A stretch of DNA of 64,000 bases from Planctomyces sp. SH-PL14 (GTDB lineage Bacteria; Planctomycetota; Planctomycetia; Planctomycetales; Planctomycetaceae). Within the stretch, counting starts at the first letter, position 1; the number at the start of each line of letters is the position of its first letter. Both the position numbers and the translations under genes were made by a program. The notes beneath the pieces are model-generated. The model did no database searches. It saw nothing but the letters and a program-made list of their open reading frames with translations, and was not told where the DNA came from. This document shows, piece by piece, positions 51,955-63,984 of the stretch. Location of the stretch: positions 7,644,001 to 7,708,000 of the forward strand of contig NZ_CP011270.1 in the NCBI RefSeq assembly GCF_001610835.1, written 5' to 3'.

Positions 51955-54900
51955 TTAAATCTCTCGCGCGGGCTCCGTCTGCGGCGGCGGCCCCTCCTTC
52001 GGAACCTCCGGCTTCTTGCGGTTCCTCCGACTCTTCGCCCGCTCCGCGTCCGCCGCGTTCGACGGATCGTACAGACGAATGTCGAACACGTTCATACTGT
52101 GCTCGACACTCAGGCGATTGAGCGCCTCCGCCTTCCACTGGTAATACTCCTTGTTCCGCAGCCGCGAGAGCTCCTGCGACTGAATCGTCGTCCCCTTCCG
52201 CGTGTCGACGACATCGACCGAAGCGGTCCAGGTCTTCGTATCGAGATCCTTCTCCTCCAGCACCATCAGGAACGGCCAGCGGGCGGGACAGTTGTTGCTC
52301 ACGATCAGCGCCCGGTACTGCGCCGCGTCCCGCTGCCAGATCTTCCGGCCATCGTGCCCCACCACGAACAGCGGCCCCGTGAACTCCGTCCGCAGGTACG
52401 ACTCGAAGTGCCGGGCCAGGCTGTAAGCATGGATCTGCCGCCGCCGCGGATCGGACTTGTCGGGCTGCTCCCGGTATCCGGTGTTGCCGTAGGTCCACGT
52501 GAAGATCCCGTACCGGTGGCCGTCGTCCCGGACGACGAACCCGTCGAGCTTCGGAATCGCGGCCAGCTCCGTCCGGAAGAGCGTCTCACCGGTCCGGAAA
52601 TGGACGATCTCGAACGCCCCTTCCGGAGTCAGGAACGCGAGGTTCTCGCCATCCGCGGAGGTCCACTCCGTCCCCGGCGGGAAGGCGCGGTTCCAGACGT
52701 CGGCCTTCTTGACGGGATCGAACATCCGGTAGCGGATCCCCTCTTTGCTCACCGCGGCGGCCAGGATGTGCCGTCCCCACTCCGCTCCGCGGCGGCTGCG
52801 GACGACGTCCTTGGGGACCGACGCTTCCCCAACCTGCGCCCCGTCGGCGGTCCGGTAGATCTGGAGCAGCGGAGAGAATGGAGCGCACAGGACGACGTAT
52901 TCCTCGTCCATCAGGATCTCGCACCCTTCCGGGAGCTCGCTTCGCGTCCAGTGCAGCTGGCCGGTTGCCGGGTGGACGCAGAACAGGCGATTGCCACGCT
53001 GGTAGCACAGGGAGTCGAACGTCGGCTGGCCGACGTTGCCGCAGTGCCCTGCCCCGGTCGGTCCCGGGACGAGCGGCGCCCGGATCCCTTCCCGCAGCTC
53101 TTCGGGCATGATCGATCGTCCGCGGAGCTGGCCGGAGAACTGCGACTGCGGGGTGTCGACGAGCGGCTCGTTGAGGACTGATTCACCGGTTGCGGAGTCG
53201 ACGACCAGGACCCGGTCGACCGAGACATAGACCACCATCCGGCCGATCGGGGCGACGTACCGAGCTCCGAAGAGCCCGTGCCCCGGCTCCACGCCGGTGG
53301 CCGCTCCGAGCTGCGTGTCGAACCCGTAGCGGTCCCGCGCCGTGAGAGTCTGTCCGTCCGACGAGACCGCGAACTGCCATCCGTCGAGCGGCCCGCGGGT
53401 CGGCCCCCGGACGAGAACCGGCGTGAACTTCGCGTCGGCCGAGCCTTCGGTCGGGGCGTCGGATTCCATCACCGCCGTTTCCCACTTCGGTCGGAGCACG
53501 AGCGCTCCCCCCATCGCGGCGTCCCCCTGCCACTGTTTGAGGAGCTGCTCGCCCGTCGTCTCGCCGCGGACCTTGACCTGAGCCCAGTCCGTTTCGAACC
53601 GGTCGAGGAGATCGCTGACCGGCTCCGCCTTCCCCCGCCGCAGCCGGAGCTCCACGAGCCGGGCGGCGGCGACCGCCGCGGACTCGTCGGCCGTCGGCCG
53701 GGCCGCGACCTGCCAGAGGAGCTGTTCGAGCTGTCGCTCCGCGCGGAGGTTGCCGTCGGGGATGGGAAGTTCGGAGATCGACCGCGCGAGCTGGGGGCTC
53801 AGTCCGCCCCGCTCAAGGGCCGCGAATGCGAGGGAGGCGTCCTTCTGGCGGACCGTTTCGATCCAGGCGCGGGCCGATTCCCTCAGCTCGGCGGCATTCG
53901 CGGCCGACGAGAGAAGCCGTTCGATCCGTCCGCGGATCCACCGCTCATTGGAGACCGACAGGTTCGCTTCCAGCTCTTGGGAGCCCGGGGCAAACGGGAT
54001 CTGCAGGTACTCGTCGAGAGCCTCCGCCGTCCGTCCCGCTTTCTCGAGCCCCTCGGCGCTCGCCAGGTGGAGCCAGAACTTCTGCTCGGGATCCTGCGCC
54101 AGTTTGCGGATCTCCTCCACGTGGACCTGGCCGCGGGCGTAGTCCATTCTCAGGACCGCCAGGAGCGACTGGACGAGGAGGCGGCGGGTCGCGGCGGAAT
54201 CCCGGGCTTCGAGCGCCGTCCGGAGATCCTGCTGTCCTTCGGAGCTGCTCCCTTCGTGGAGCCGCAGCGTTCCGCGGTCGGAGAGGGCGTCGGGATCGCG
54301 GGGGTTCTTGGCGAGGGTGGCCTCGATCTCCTGCCGCGCGCGGTCGAGCGCGGGGAGGCCGCAGACGCGCGTTGCCGTCTGGAGAATGATCTGCCCGTTC
54401 CCGGCCGCGAGGTTGGTCGACCGGACCCCGTCCGGCAGTGCGGACTGGGCGAGGATCTGCCCGTTCCGGAGGTCGATCGTGGCGAGTTCCCCCTGGGCGA
54501 GGGGGAGCGTGAGCCGCCCGTCCTGGCGGAAGCCGCGACCGGAGACGCCGGGGGCGTCGAGGGAGCACCGCCACAGGAGTTTCCATGACGCGATCTCGCG
54601 GGCCTCCACGGCCCGCTGTTCCACCACGATCACCCGGTCCGGCTCGGCGGCGGCGATGTAGAGCCCTTCCCCGCGCTCCCGCGGAGGCCAGAGCGGGGTG
54701 CCGGTTTCGAGATCGAGGGCGTGGAGGCGGTTGTCGTCGTTGGGGGTCAGGAGCACGGTCCGGCCGGCGATTGTCGGGAGCGAGTCCCACCAACCGATCT
54801 CCCGCATCTGGTCCTGTACGACCATGTCTTCGCCGTTATGGCCGGCGTTGATCTGCTGCATGAACATCAGATTGCGGTTGGGCTGCGGATCGGCCGGCCG

Positions 54901-56730
54901 GTAGCGGTGCGACCAGACGACGCTGCGGAGCGTCGGATCGACCGCGGTGACGACGCCGTCCGCGAGCTCGCAGACGAGGAGCCCCTTGTCGAGGACCGGC
55001 ATCAGCCCCCCCATCCGCCGGGGGACGTTGTCGAGCAGCGACGCGTTGGTCGTCGGGTTCAGCAGGGGGAGCGACCACAGGACTTCGCCGTGCGCGGCGG
55101 CGGGATCGGGCGAAAGGGCGAACAGTTTCACCTGGCCCCGGTCCTCGCCCAGGACATACAGGACGTCGTCCGCCGGCAGCGGCGGCCCCAGGAAGTAGAC
55201 TCCCGGCAGGCCCACCGGAAGATCATCGGCTGGGGTCGGCTGGTCGCGGGGGCCGGGCGGGAAGTCGGCGAGCCCTCCGACGGAGGGGCGGCCTCCCATG
55301 CTCCAGCGGATCGTCCCTTCCGTCGCGATGTCGAAGGCGACGAGGCGGTTGTCGGACCGGGGGGGCGGGGCGTTGCGGGCGACCATCGGACCGAAGGGAA
55401 GCGTCCGCGGCGAGACCATCATCCCCGTGTCGACGATGGCGTAGACGCGGCGTCCGTCGGAGGAGAGGTTTGCGGCGGTGCGGTTGACCCACGCCCGTTG
55501 GGAGAGGAATGCGTCGAGCAGCCGGCTGGGAATCAGCGAGCCGTCGGTCTTGGTGTTGAGGCGGTTCAGTGTCTGGAACGTGCCGTCGACCTCGACGGTG
55601 GTCCAGCGGAACGCGCCGGTCCGGGCGTCGAAGGCCTTGAGCGAGGCGGGCCCGGAGACGATCACCGTCCCGCCGACGACGAGCGGCATTCCGGCGGGGG
55701 CCAGCGGCTGCTTGAGGAGGTTCTGCGCGACGAACTTCTCTTCCAGCCCCTTGAGCTTGTCCTGCACGGACTTGACGTTGGCCAGGATGCCGGGCTCGGT
55801 GGGGAAGATCGGATCGATGTCGAAACCGTCGATCAGCGTTCCGGCCCACGCGCCGCGGGCGATCGGCGAAGCGGGCATCGCGCGGGTCGGCCCGGAGGCG
55901 GAGCCGCGGGGGAGGCGCCATTCCTGTACGGCCGATTCCAGGGGCGCGCGCGGGGCGACGCCGGTCACCTGGGTGAGCCAGCGCGGGGCGTCCCCTGCCC
56001 CGTCGAAGAGGGGCCCCTGGCGGCCGAGGGCCGAGACCGGAGCGGGGTGGGCGGCTTTCAGGCGGGCGAGGACGTTGGCGGCGGCGAGTTCGTCGCCGGA
56101 GGCTCGCCAGAACTGGGCGGCGGAGAGGGCGAGGTCGGGGCGGTCGGGAAGGCGCTGGCGGCGGGCGAGGTGTCCATCGAGGACACGGGCGGCGCGGTCG
56201 AACTCACCCTGGTCGGCGAGGGCGTTGGCGAGGCCAGCGAGGGCGGCTTCGCCGGTGGAGGTCCAGCCGAACCGGCGGACGACTTCGGCGAGGCCGGCGA
56301 CGCTTCGATCGGTGAGGGCCTGATCGAAGAGCTTGCGGGCTTCGGGATTGAACTGGCGGTCGTAGACGGCGCGGAATTCGGCGGGGGAGCGGGCGAGGAG
56401 TTCGTCGATCCGGGCCCGCATTCCTTTGTCGACGCGGTAGTCGGCGAGGAGGAAGTAGTCGTAGGGTTGGTCGAGGAGTTCCTGGAGGGATTCGGCGGCC
56501 TTGGCGTATCCGTCGGCTCCGCTGGCGAGGGCGGCTTCGACTTCGAGGAGCAGCGATTGCGCGCGGTAGTCGCGCGGCATTTGCTGGGCGTGGATGACTT
56601 CGGGGCTGGCGGCGGGTTCGGCCTGGGGGAAGTTGAACTGGGCCGGCAGAGTGCTGGGGAGGAGCAGGAGGAGGGTCAGCGCGGTGGCTGTTCTCCACCT
56701 GTTCAGTCCCTGAAGCCGGCATCCTGTCAT
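51955..56730 (-). CDS. Giant exported PQQ-type beta-propeller / TPR-like protein
   Basis: A 1591-residue protein with a signal peptide (TALTLLLLLPSTLPAQ). Residues ~35-270 are helical repeats of TPR type (AAESLQELLDQPYDY; LAGLANALADQGEFDRAARVLDGHLARR). A first PQQ-like propeller follows (~330-800: GGTVIVSGPASLKAFDARTG, GRTVLLTPNDDNRLHALDLETG, LPLAQGELATIDLRNG), then more helical repeats (~820-1060), then a second propeller (~1130-1590). No catalytic motif is seen; scaffold or quinone-binding roles are possible. ATG 56730 follows TGGAGA; TTG 56742 is upstream in frame. The promoter would lie next to repeat copy H. Confidence 0.8.
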   Translation of the reverse strand: MTGCRLQGLNRWRTATALTLLLLLPSTLPAQFNFPQAEPAASPEVIHAQQMPRDYRAQSLLLEVEAALASGADGYAKAAESLQELLDQPYDYFLLADYRVDKGMRARIDELLARSPAEFRAVYDRQFNPEARKLFDQALTDRSVAGLAEVVRRFGWTSTGEAALAGLANALADQGEFDRAARVLDGHLARRQRLPDRPDLALSAAQFWRASGDELAAANVLARLKAAHPAPVSALGRQGPLFDGAGDAPRWLTQVTGVAPRAPLESAVQEWRLPRGSASGPTRAMPASPIARGAWAGTLIDGFDIDPIFPTEPGILANVKSVQDKLKGLEEKFVAQNLLKQPLAPAGMPLVVGGTVIVSGPASLKAFDARTGAFRWTTVEVDGTFQTLNRLNTKTDGSLIPSRLLDAFLSQRAWVNRTAANLSSDGRRVYAIVDTGMMVSPRTLPFGPMVARNAPPPRSDNRLVAFDIATEGTIRWSMGGRPSVGGLADFPPGPRDQPTPADDLPVGLPGVYFLGPPLPADDVLYVLGEDRGQVKLFALSPDPAAAHGEVLWSLPLLNPTTNASLLDNVPRRMGGLMPVLDKGLLVCELADGVVTAVDPTLRSVVWSHRYRPADPQPNRNLMFMQQINAGHNGEDMVVQDQMREIGWWDSLPTIAGRTVLLTPNDDNRLHALDLETGTPLWPPRERGEGLYIAAAEPDRVIVVEQRAVEAREIASWKLLWRCSLDAPGVSGRGFRQDGRLTLPLAQGELATIDLRNGQILAQSALPDGVRSTNLAAGNGQIILQTATRVCGLPALDRARQEIEATLAKNPRDPDALSDRGTLRLHEGSSSEGQQDLRTALEARDSAATRRLLVQSLLAVLRMDYARGQVHVEEIRKLAQDPEQKFWLHLASAEGLEKAGRTAEALDEYLQIPFAPGSQELEANLSVSNERWIRGRIERLLSSAANAAELRESARAWIETVRQKDASLAFAALERGGLSPQLARSISELPIPDGNLRAERQLEQLLWQVAARPTADESAAVAAARLVELRLRRGKAEPVSDLLDRFETDWAQVKVRGETTGEQLLKQWQGDAAMGGALVLRPKWETAVMESDAPTEGSADAKFTPVLVRGPTRGPLDGWQFAVSSDGQTLTARDRYGFDTQLGAATGVEPGHGLFGARYVAPIGRMVVYVSVDRVLVVDSATGESVLNEPLVDTPQSQFSGQLRGRSIMPEELREGIRAPLVPGPTGAGHCGNVGQPTFDSLCYQRGNRLFCVHPATGQLHWTRSELPEGCEILMDEEYVVLCAPFSPLLQIYRTADGAQVGEASVPKDVVRSRRGAEWGRHILAAAVSKEGIRYRMFDPVKKADVWNRAFPPGTEWTSADGENLAFLTPEGAFEIVHFRTGETLFRTELAAIPKLDGFVVRDDGHRYGIFTWTYGNTGYREQPDKSDPRRRQIHAYSLARHFESYLRTEFTGPLFVVGHDGRKIWQRDAAQYRALIVSNNCPARWPFLMVLEEKDLDTKTWTASVDVVDTRKGTTIQSQELSRLRNKEYYQWKAEALNRLSVEHSMNVFDIRLYDPSNAADAERAKSRRNRKKPEVPKEGPPPQTEPAREI

Positions 56731-56864
56731 GAGAGTCTCCAACGCGATCTCTGGTTGGAAAAACCGGAGGATCTAGCGAAGCGATCGGCGCAGTTTCAAG
56801 AATACTGGTTGGTGATGCGGCGGGTCTACGGAGAGTGGCGTGAGGGAAGGAAAGCGTTGTTGAA

Positions 56865-57196
56865 CCGGGTCCAGGGGCACCCTGGTGGGGAGTGCAGAGG
56901 GGCAACGCCCCTTTGCCCGCCGGAGGCTTGGCCGTCGGGAGATGTCTGAAGGAGATCGTGTCCAGACGCGGACAACGTGCCGGATGCCCCTCACCAACCT
57001 GCGGAGATTGCAAAGCCAGCTGTGTGATGTGAGGGAGTCCTCAACGCTGGTCCCACAAGGGGGACGTCCGTTGTGTCCCACGGTTCCTCATGGAAGTGCC
57101 TCCGGCGGCAAGGGGGCGGGGCCCCCTTGACCCCAGGCTGCCGTCGCACGTTGGGTTTGAGCTATGGGAGTCGTGCCGGCACGCAGGTTGTTCGAG
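56865..57196 (+). repeat. Dispersed palindromic repeat, copy H (full length)
   Basis: Begins CCGGGTCCAGGGGCACCCTGG; contains GTGCCTCCGGCGGCAAGG and GGGGCGGGGCCCCC; ends near GTCGTGCCGGC. It occupies most of the space between two minus-strand genes, upstream of the giant propeller gene, 7 bp from the terminator at 57203. Confidence 0.9.
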
Positions 57197-57202
57197 CGGC
57201 AA

Positions 57203-57238
57203 TGAAAAGACCCCTCGGCGAATGTTCGCCGAGGGGTC
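57203..57238 (-). terminator. Intrinsic terminator of the Gfo/Idh/MocA gene
   Basis: On the minus strand GACCCCTCGGCGAA pairs perfectly with TTCGCCGAGGGGTC (14 bp, 2-base centre) and is followed by TTTTC. It lies 30 bp after the stop codon. Confidence 0.8.
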
Positions 57239-57267
57239 GAAGGATTCATCGCGATGAAGCGACCCGC

Positions 57268-58563
57268 TTACGCCTTCACGCCCGGCATCGCCACCGGAGC
57301 GACCGGGAGATCCGTCCAGGCATATTCCGACGGGCCCAGCTTCGTCTCCGACTTGAGCAGGTCCTCCCAGGTGATCCGCTTGCCCGTGTAAGCAGCTTCG
57401 CGGCCCAGGATCGTCATCAGCGTGCTGTTGACCATGTACGCGCCATTGTTGATCGGCTCACCCTTCCGGATCGCCGCGAACAACGCGTTGTGCTCCAGCT
57501 GATACATATCGCCGCCGAGCTTGTCCGAGCTCCACGGCTTCTCCCCTTCGATCCGGGCCTTGTCGCTCTGGATGTGGCAGAGTCCCTTGGTCCCATAGAT
57601 CGTGTCGGAGACGTCCGGATAGCACCCGGCCTGCTGACGGCACCGGCCAAACCCGCGAACGCCGTCGTCGTACTCGTATTCGACCGCGAAGTGGTCGTAG
57701 ATGTGGCCGTACGCGGCATCGGTCCGGGTCTGACGACCCCCGGTCGCCGAGGCGGCAATCGGAGCCTTGTCGCCGACGGCCCAAGCCATCTTGTCGACGC
57801 TGTGGATCGCCTGCTCGGAGAGGTGATCCCCCGAGAGCCACGTGAAGTACAGCCAGTTCCGCATCTGCCACTCGACGTCCGACCACCCCTCCTTGCGGCC
57901 GTGGTTCCACAGGCCGCCGGTGAAGTAGCTGCACCGCATCGCGACGACATCGCCGATGTCGCCGGCGTGCACCCGCTGCATCGCCTCCCGGATCGCCGGG
58001 TGGTACCGCCAGCACAGGCCGGAAACGACGTTGAGCTTCTTCTCCTTCGCCTTCTCGCACGAGGCGAGGACCGACAGCGAGCCGGGGACGTCCACGGCGA
58101 TCGGCTTTTCGGCGAAGATGTGAATCCCCTTCTCGACCGCGGCCGCGATCTGGGCCGGGCGGAAGTGCGGCGGCGAGGCGAGCAGGACGACGTCGACCCC
58201 GCTGTCGATCAGCTTCTGATAGCAGTCGAAGCCGACGAACTTGTGATCGTCCGCGACGTCGACCTTGTCCTTGAGGTCCTTCTGACCGCTCAGGATCGTG
58301 ACGCACTGGTTGAGGCGGTCGTCGAAGGCGTCGGCCACCGCGACGAGCTTGACGTTCGGGTCGGCCCGCAGAGCCTGGCTGGCGGCGCCGGTCCCCCGGC
58401 CTCCGCAGCCGACGAGGCCGACCTTCAGGACATCGCTCCCCGCGGCGTGGACCGCCGAAGCGGCGCCGAACGAGGAAAGCAAGCCGCCGCTGAGCGCCAG
58501 TCCCGTGGACGTTTTCATGAACTCCCGGCGGGATCGGTTCTCAGACGGTTTCACTTCGGACAT
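57268..58563 (-). CDS. Gfo/Idh/MocA family oxidoreductase with Tat signal
   Basis: A 431-residue NAD(P)-dependent sugar or inositol oxidoreductase of the type expanded in planctomycetes. Twin-arginine signal NRSRREFMKTSTGLALSGG, so it is exported folded. The Rossmann motif is VGLVGCGGRGTGAA (~48-61), then the family EKPIAV strand and C-terminal SVDKMAWAVGDKAP, with His/Lys candidates in GLCWRYHPAIREAMQ. ATG 58563 has GGAGAAG upstream, preferred over 58593. The substrate is unknown. Confidence 0.88.
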   Translation of the reverse strand: MSEVKPSENRSRREFMKTSTGLALSGGLLSSFGAASAVHAAGSDVLKVGLVGCGGRGTGAASQALRADPNVKLVAVADAFDDRLNQCVTILSGQKDLKDKVDVADDHKFVGFDCYQKLIDSGVDVVLLASPPHFRPAQIAAAVEKGIHIFAEKPIAVDVPGSLSVLASCEKAKEKKLNVVSGLCWRYHPAIREAMQRVHAGDIGDVVAMRCSYFTGGLWNHGRKEGWSDVEWQMRNWLYFTWLSGDHLSEQAIHSVDKMAWAVGDKAPIAASATGGRQTRTDAAYGHIYDHFAVEYEYDDGVRGFGRCRQQAGCYPDVSDTIYGTKGLCHIQSDKARIEGEKPWSSDKLGGDMYQLEHNALFAAIRKGEPINNGAYMVNSTLMTILGREAAYTGKRITWEDLLKSETKLGPSEYAWTDLPVAPVAMPGVKA

Positions 58564-58836
58564 GCGGACTTCTCCACAAAACAAGACGGACAATTTCGGA
58601 CAACGCGTCGCTTCAACACAACGTCGCTGAGGACCCCACCGCAGCGGGGGCGAGCAAAACCAGTGTAAACGGCGCGAGGCGGGAAGTCACCGGTATCGAA
58701 TCTTTCCGATGGGTGCGGTCCGCCCGGCGGTGACGCTTGGCAGGCGCGGCGGTGGTGTCGATCATAAGGCCGACGCTCACTGCTGCGACCCGGCCGCGCC
58801 TCGCCGGTCGCCCCGCAAGGAAAGGAACTCCCGACC

Positions 58837-60441
<1,605 letters not shown>

Positions 60442-60495
60442 GACGCCGTGAGAGCCGCGGTTCCGCGAAAGGGGCTCTTCTCTGCGGTCGATTAT

Positions 60496-60550
60496 GCATT
60501 CGCGGGAGCCATCCGCTGCTCGATTCGAGTAGCGAATGCTGCTCCCGCGA
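60496..60550 (+). promoter_or_regulatory. Competing hairpins between pckA and sucA
   Basis: TCGCGGGAGC (60500-60509) is complementary to GCTCCCGCGA (60541-60550), while the overlapping GCATTCGC (60496-60503) is complementary to GCGAATGC (60532-60539). The two stems share bases 60500-60503 and cannot coexist fully. It might be the pckA 3' end or a sucA leader. Function unknown; no T-tract. Confidence 0.3.
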
Positions 60551-60756
60551 TGGGATTCGGCGGGCCAATACAGACCGATTCCCGATGAAAATACCCAGGC
60601 GGCAGATTCCGCAAGGTCGTCCCAGGCTTCCCGTTTCGACATTGATTTCCGCTGGGCGGTCCCCTATGGATTCCACAGTAGAGGTTCCTGCTCGATGGGA
60701 ATGACGCCGGGTTTTCGCGTGGAAATCCGCCTCTTCTCCCGCATCCGCGTACCACC

Positions 60757-63579
60757 ATGGCCGTCCCCGCCACGATCTCTCCCCAGCTCAGCAGCCAAAG
60801 TCTCTCCTACATCGAAAGCCTGTACGCCGACTACACGGCCGGCAAGACCGACGCGGTTCCGGCCGAGTGGCAGGCCTACTTCCATGAGCTGAGCAACGGT
60901 CACGCGAACGGGACGACGACGACGACCTGGTCCGACCAGCCGCCGTTCCCGCAGCACAGCATCTTCAACCCTCCCGGGGCCGGGGCCGCGAAGCAGGACT
61001 TCCGCGACGAGCAGCGGATGGGAGCCGCCGCCCAGCAGGAGCGGCTGGACGACCTGATCCGCAACTACCGCGTCATGGGCCACATGGCGGCCTCGCTCGA
61101 CCCGCTCGGGACGGTCCGCCCCGCCCCGCCGGAGCTCGATCCGGCCAACTACGGATTCACGAAAGAAGACGAGAACCGCGAGTTCTCCACCTACACGATG
61201 GGTGGTCCGGACGTCCGGACCCTCGGGCACATCGTCCACTGGCTCAAGCAGACGTACTGCCGGTCGATCGGCGTGCAGTACATGCACATCAACAACTCCA
61301 AGGTCCGCGACTGGCTCAAGGAGCGGATGGAGTCGACGGGGAACCGGGCCAAGCTCAGCCGGGACGAGCAGAAGCGGATTCTTGAGCGTCTCTGTGACGC
61401 GGAGCTCTTCGAGGAGTTCATCTCGGTCAAGTTCCAGGGAGCCAAGAGTTTTTCGCTGGAAGGGGGCGAGGCCCTCATCCCGATGCTCGACATGGCGATC
61501 GAGCGGGCCGGTGAAGAAGGGGTCCGCGAGATCGTCATCGGGATGGCCCACCGCGGCCGCCTGAACGTCCTCGCGAACATCATGGGGAAGAACCCGCGGC
61601 AGATTTACCGCGAGTTCATGGACCAGGATCCCAAGCTCCACTACGGCCGCGGCGACGTGAAGTACCACATGGGGTACAGCACGAACTACACCGCGAAGAA
61701 CGGCAACCGGGTCCACCTGTCGCTCTGCTTCAACCCCAGCCACCTCGAATACGTCAACACGGTGGCCCAGGGGCGCATGGCGGCCAAGATGGACCGCTTC
61801 AAGGACTTCGACCGCCGCAACGGCTGCGTGTTCCTGATCCACGGGGACGCGGCGTTCATCGGCGAAGGGATCGTGCAGGAGACGCTGAACCTCTCGCAGC
61901 TCGAGGGCTACAAGGTCGGCGGGACGATCCACATCATCATCAACAATCAGGTCGGCTTCACGACCGATCCCTCCGACGCCCGCTCGACGGAGTACGCCTC
62001 CGACATCGCCAAGATGCTGGAGATCCCGATTTTCCATGTGAACGGCGAAGATCCGGAAGCGGTCGCCCAGGTCGTTCGTCTCGCAATGGACTTCCGCAAG
62101 GAGTTCCAGCGGGATGTCGTGATCGACATGTACTGCTACCGTCGTCGCGGTCACAACGAAAACGACGAGCCCGAGTTCACGCAGCCGCTGATGTACAAGA
62201 ACATCAAGCAGCGGCCGTCGGTGTTCGACGCCTACCTCAAGGGGCTCAAGTACCTGACGAAGGAGGAGTCGGACTCGATCGAGGCGGAGCGGAAGGCGAA
62301 GCTGGAAGCGGAGCTCCAGGCCGCGAAGGCAGAGGACTTCAAGCGCGAGTTCCACCACATGGGGGGGATCTGGGCGCACTTCACCGGGGGCCTGGCCTCG
62401 AATGCCGACAACCCGGTGACATCGCTCGACCGCCTCAAGGCGATGGATCTGCTGCAGGCGGTGTCACAGGCGCCGTCCGGCTTCACGCCGCATCCGAAGG
62501 TCGCCCGCGTTCTCGACGGCCGGCGGAACATGGCGGCCGGCAAGCAGCCCCTCGACTGGGGCGGCGCCGAGATGCTGGCTTACGCCTCGATTGTGGCGGA
62601 CGGCCACCGGCTCCGCATGACCGGTCAGGACGTCCGCCGCGGCACGTTCAGCCATCGGCATGCGGTTCTGACCGACTACGAGAACGGGACGCCTTACCCG
62701 CTGCTGTCGAATATCTCGAAGGACCGCGGCCGGGTGGCGATGTTCAACAGTCCGCTCTCCGAGGCGGGAGTGCTGGGCTTCGAGTATGGCTACAGCCTGG
62801 ACATGCCCGAGGGCCTGACGGTCTGGGAAGCGCAGTTCGGCGACTTCGCCAACGCGGCCCAGGTGATCATCGATCAGTTCATCTCGAGCGCGGAGGACAA
62901 GTGGGACCGCCTGAGCGGTCTCGTGATGCTCCTGCCGCACGGTTATGAGGGACAGGGGCCGGAGCACTCAAGTGCCCGGCTGGAGCGGTTCCTGAGCCTG
63001 GCCGCGGACGACAACATGCAGATCGTCCAGCCTTCGACCCCGGCTCAGTTCTTCCACATGCTTCGCCGGCAGGTGAAGCGGAAGTGGAAGAAGCCGCTCG
63101 TCGTCATGACGCCGAAGCAACTCCTCCGCTGGCCCGCCTGCATCTCGTCGCTCGACGACATCACGCACGGTTCGTTCCAGTCGGTCATTGGCGATCCGGT
63201 GGCGGAGGCCAAGGCCGGAGAGGTGAAGCGGATCCTGCTCTGTTCAGGCCGTGTGTACTACGACCTGGTCGACCAGCGGGCGAAGGCGGAGCGGAGCGAC
63301 GTGGCGATCATCCGCGTCGAGGAGCTTTATCCGGTTCCTGAGGCGGCGCTGAAGCAGGCGCTCGCTCCTTACAAGGACGGGATTTCGGCGATCTGGGTGC
63401 AGGATGAGCCGGAGAACATGGGGGCCTGGCGGTTCCTTCGCGTGATGCTTGGGGAGAAGCTGTTCAAGCGGTTCCCGTTCTATTACGTGTCTCGTTCGCC
63501 GTCTCCGAGTCCGGCGGTTGGTTCGGGCCGGATGCACAAGGATGAGCAGGCGGAGATTCTGGGCCGTGCGTTTATGTGA
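60757..63579 (+). CDS. sucA: 2-oxoglutarate dehydrogenase E1 component
   Basis: Thiamine-dependent decarboxylation of 2-oxoglutarate in the TCA cycle, as part of the E1-E2-E3 complex. The 940-residue protein has the N-terminal [22 protein letters not shown] helix, [16 protein letters not shown] (~265), [10 protein letters not shown] (~361) with the TPP-binding acidic residue region, and C-terminal [11 protein letters not shown] and [16 protein letters not shown] 60757 is the family start. sucB (E2) is not seen but may follow beyond the window; a terminator follows instead. Confidence 0.95.
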   Translation: MAVPATISPQLSSQSLSYIESLYADYTAGKTDAVPAEWQAYFHELSNGHANGTTTTTWSDQPPFPQHSIFNPPGAGAAKQDFRDEQRMGAAAQQERLDDLIRNYRVMGHMAASLDPLGTVRPAPPELDPANYGFTKEDENREFSTYTMGGPDVRTLGHIVHWLKQTYCRSIGVQYMHINNSKVRDWLKERMESTGNRAKLSRDEQKRILERLCDAELFEEFISVKFQGAKSFSLEGGEALIPMLDMAIERAGEEGVREIVIGMAHRGRLNVLANIMGKNPRQIYREFMDQDPKLHYGRGDVKYHMGYSTNYTAKNGNRVHLSLCFNPSHLEYVNTVAQGRMAAKMDRFKDFDRRNGCVFLIHGDAAFIGEGIVQETLNLSQLEGYKVGGTIHIIINNQVGFTTDPSDARSTEYASDIAKMLEIPIFHVNGEDPEAVAQVVRLAMDFRKEFQRDVVIDMYCYRRRGHNENDEPEFTQPLMYKNIKQRPSVFDAYLKGLKYLTKEESDSIEAERKAKLEAELQAAKAEDFKREFHHMGGIWAHFTGGLASNADNPVTSLDRLKAMDLLQAVSQAPSGFTPHPKVARVLDGRRNMAAGKQPLDWGGAEMLAYASIVADGHRLRMTGQDVRRGTFSHRHAVLTDYENGTPYPLLSNISKDRGRVAMFNSPLSEAGVLGFEYGYSLDMPEGLTVWEAQFGDFANAAQVIIDQFISSAEDKWDRLSGLVMLLPHGYEGQGPEHSSARLERFLSLAADDNMQIVQPSTPAQFFHMLRRQVKRKWKKPLVVMTPKQLLRWPACISSLDDITHGSFQSVIGDPVAEAKAGEVKRILLCSGRVYYDLVDQRAKAERSDVAIIRVEELYPVPEAALKQALAPYKDGISAIWVQDEPENMGAWRFLRVMLGEKLFKRFPFYYVSRSPSPSPAVGSGRMHKDEQAEILGRAFM

Positions 63580-63600
63580 TTTGAGTGTTTGATGAACAGG

Positions 63601-63640
63601 ACCCGTCGTTTGCCGTTGTGGTGGACGACGGGTTTTTGTT
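63601..63640 (+). terminator. Intrinsic terminator of sucA
   Basis: ACCCGTCGT pairs with ACGACGGGT around a 15-base loop and is followed by TTTTTGTTT, 20 bp after the stop codon. Confidence 0.8.
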
Positions 63641-63657
63641 TGCGCGGGTGAATAAAA

Positions 63658-63984
63658 CCGGGGTCCAGGGGGCTACCCCTGGTGGGGGATGCAAGGGGGC
63701 CACGCCCCCTTGCCCGCCGGAGGCCTGGCCGTCGAGAGACGTCTGAAGGAGATCGTGTCCAAACGCGGACAACGTGCCGTATGCCCCCTCACCAACCCGC
63801 GGGGAGTGCAAAGCGAGCGGTGAGTCCTCAACGTCGGTTCCACAAAGGGGACGCCCGTTGTTTACCACGGTTCCTCATCGAAAATGCCTCCGGCGGCAAG
63901 GGGGCGTGGCCCCCTTGACCCCAGGCTGCCGTCGCACAATGGGTTTGAGCGAACAGCACTTCGCCGGCGAGGACGGTGTTCGCG
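63658..63984 (+). repeat. Dispersed palindromic repeat, copy I (near full length)
   Basis: Begins CCGGGGTCCAGGGGGCTACCCCTGG and contains AAGGGGGCGTGGCCCCCTT; ends near TTCGCCGGC, close to the window edge. The central part is slightly shortened: the GTGTCGATTGAGG stretch present in copies A, E and G is missing. Confidence 0.88.
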
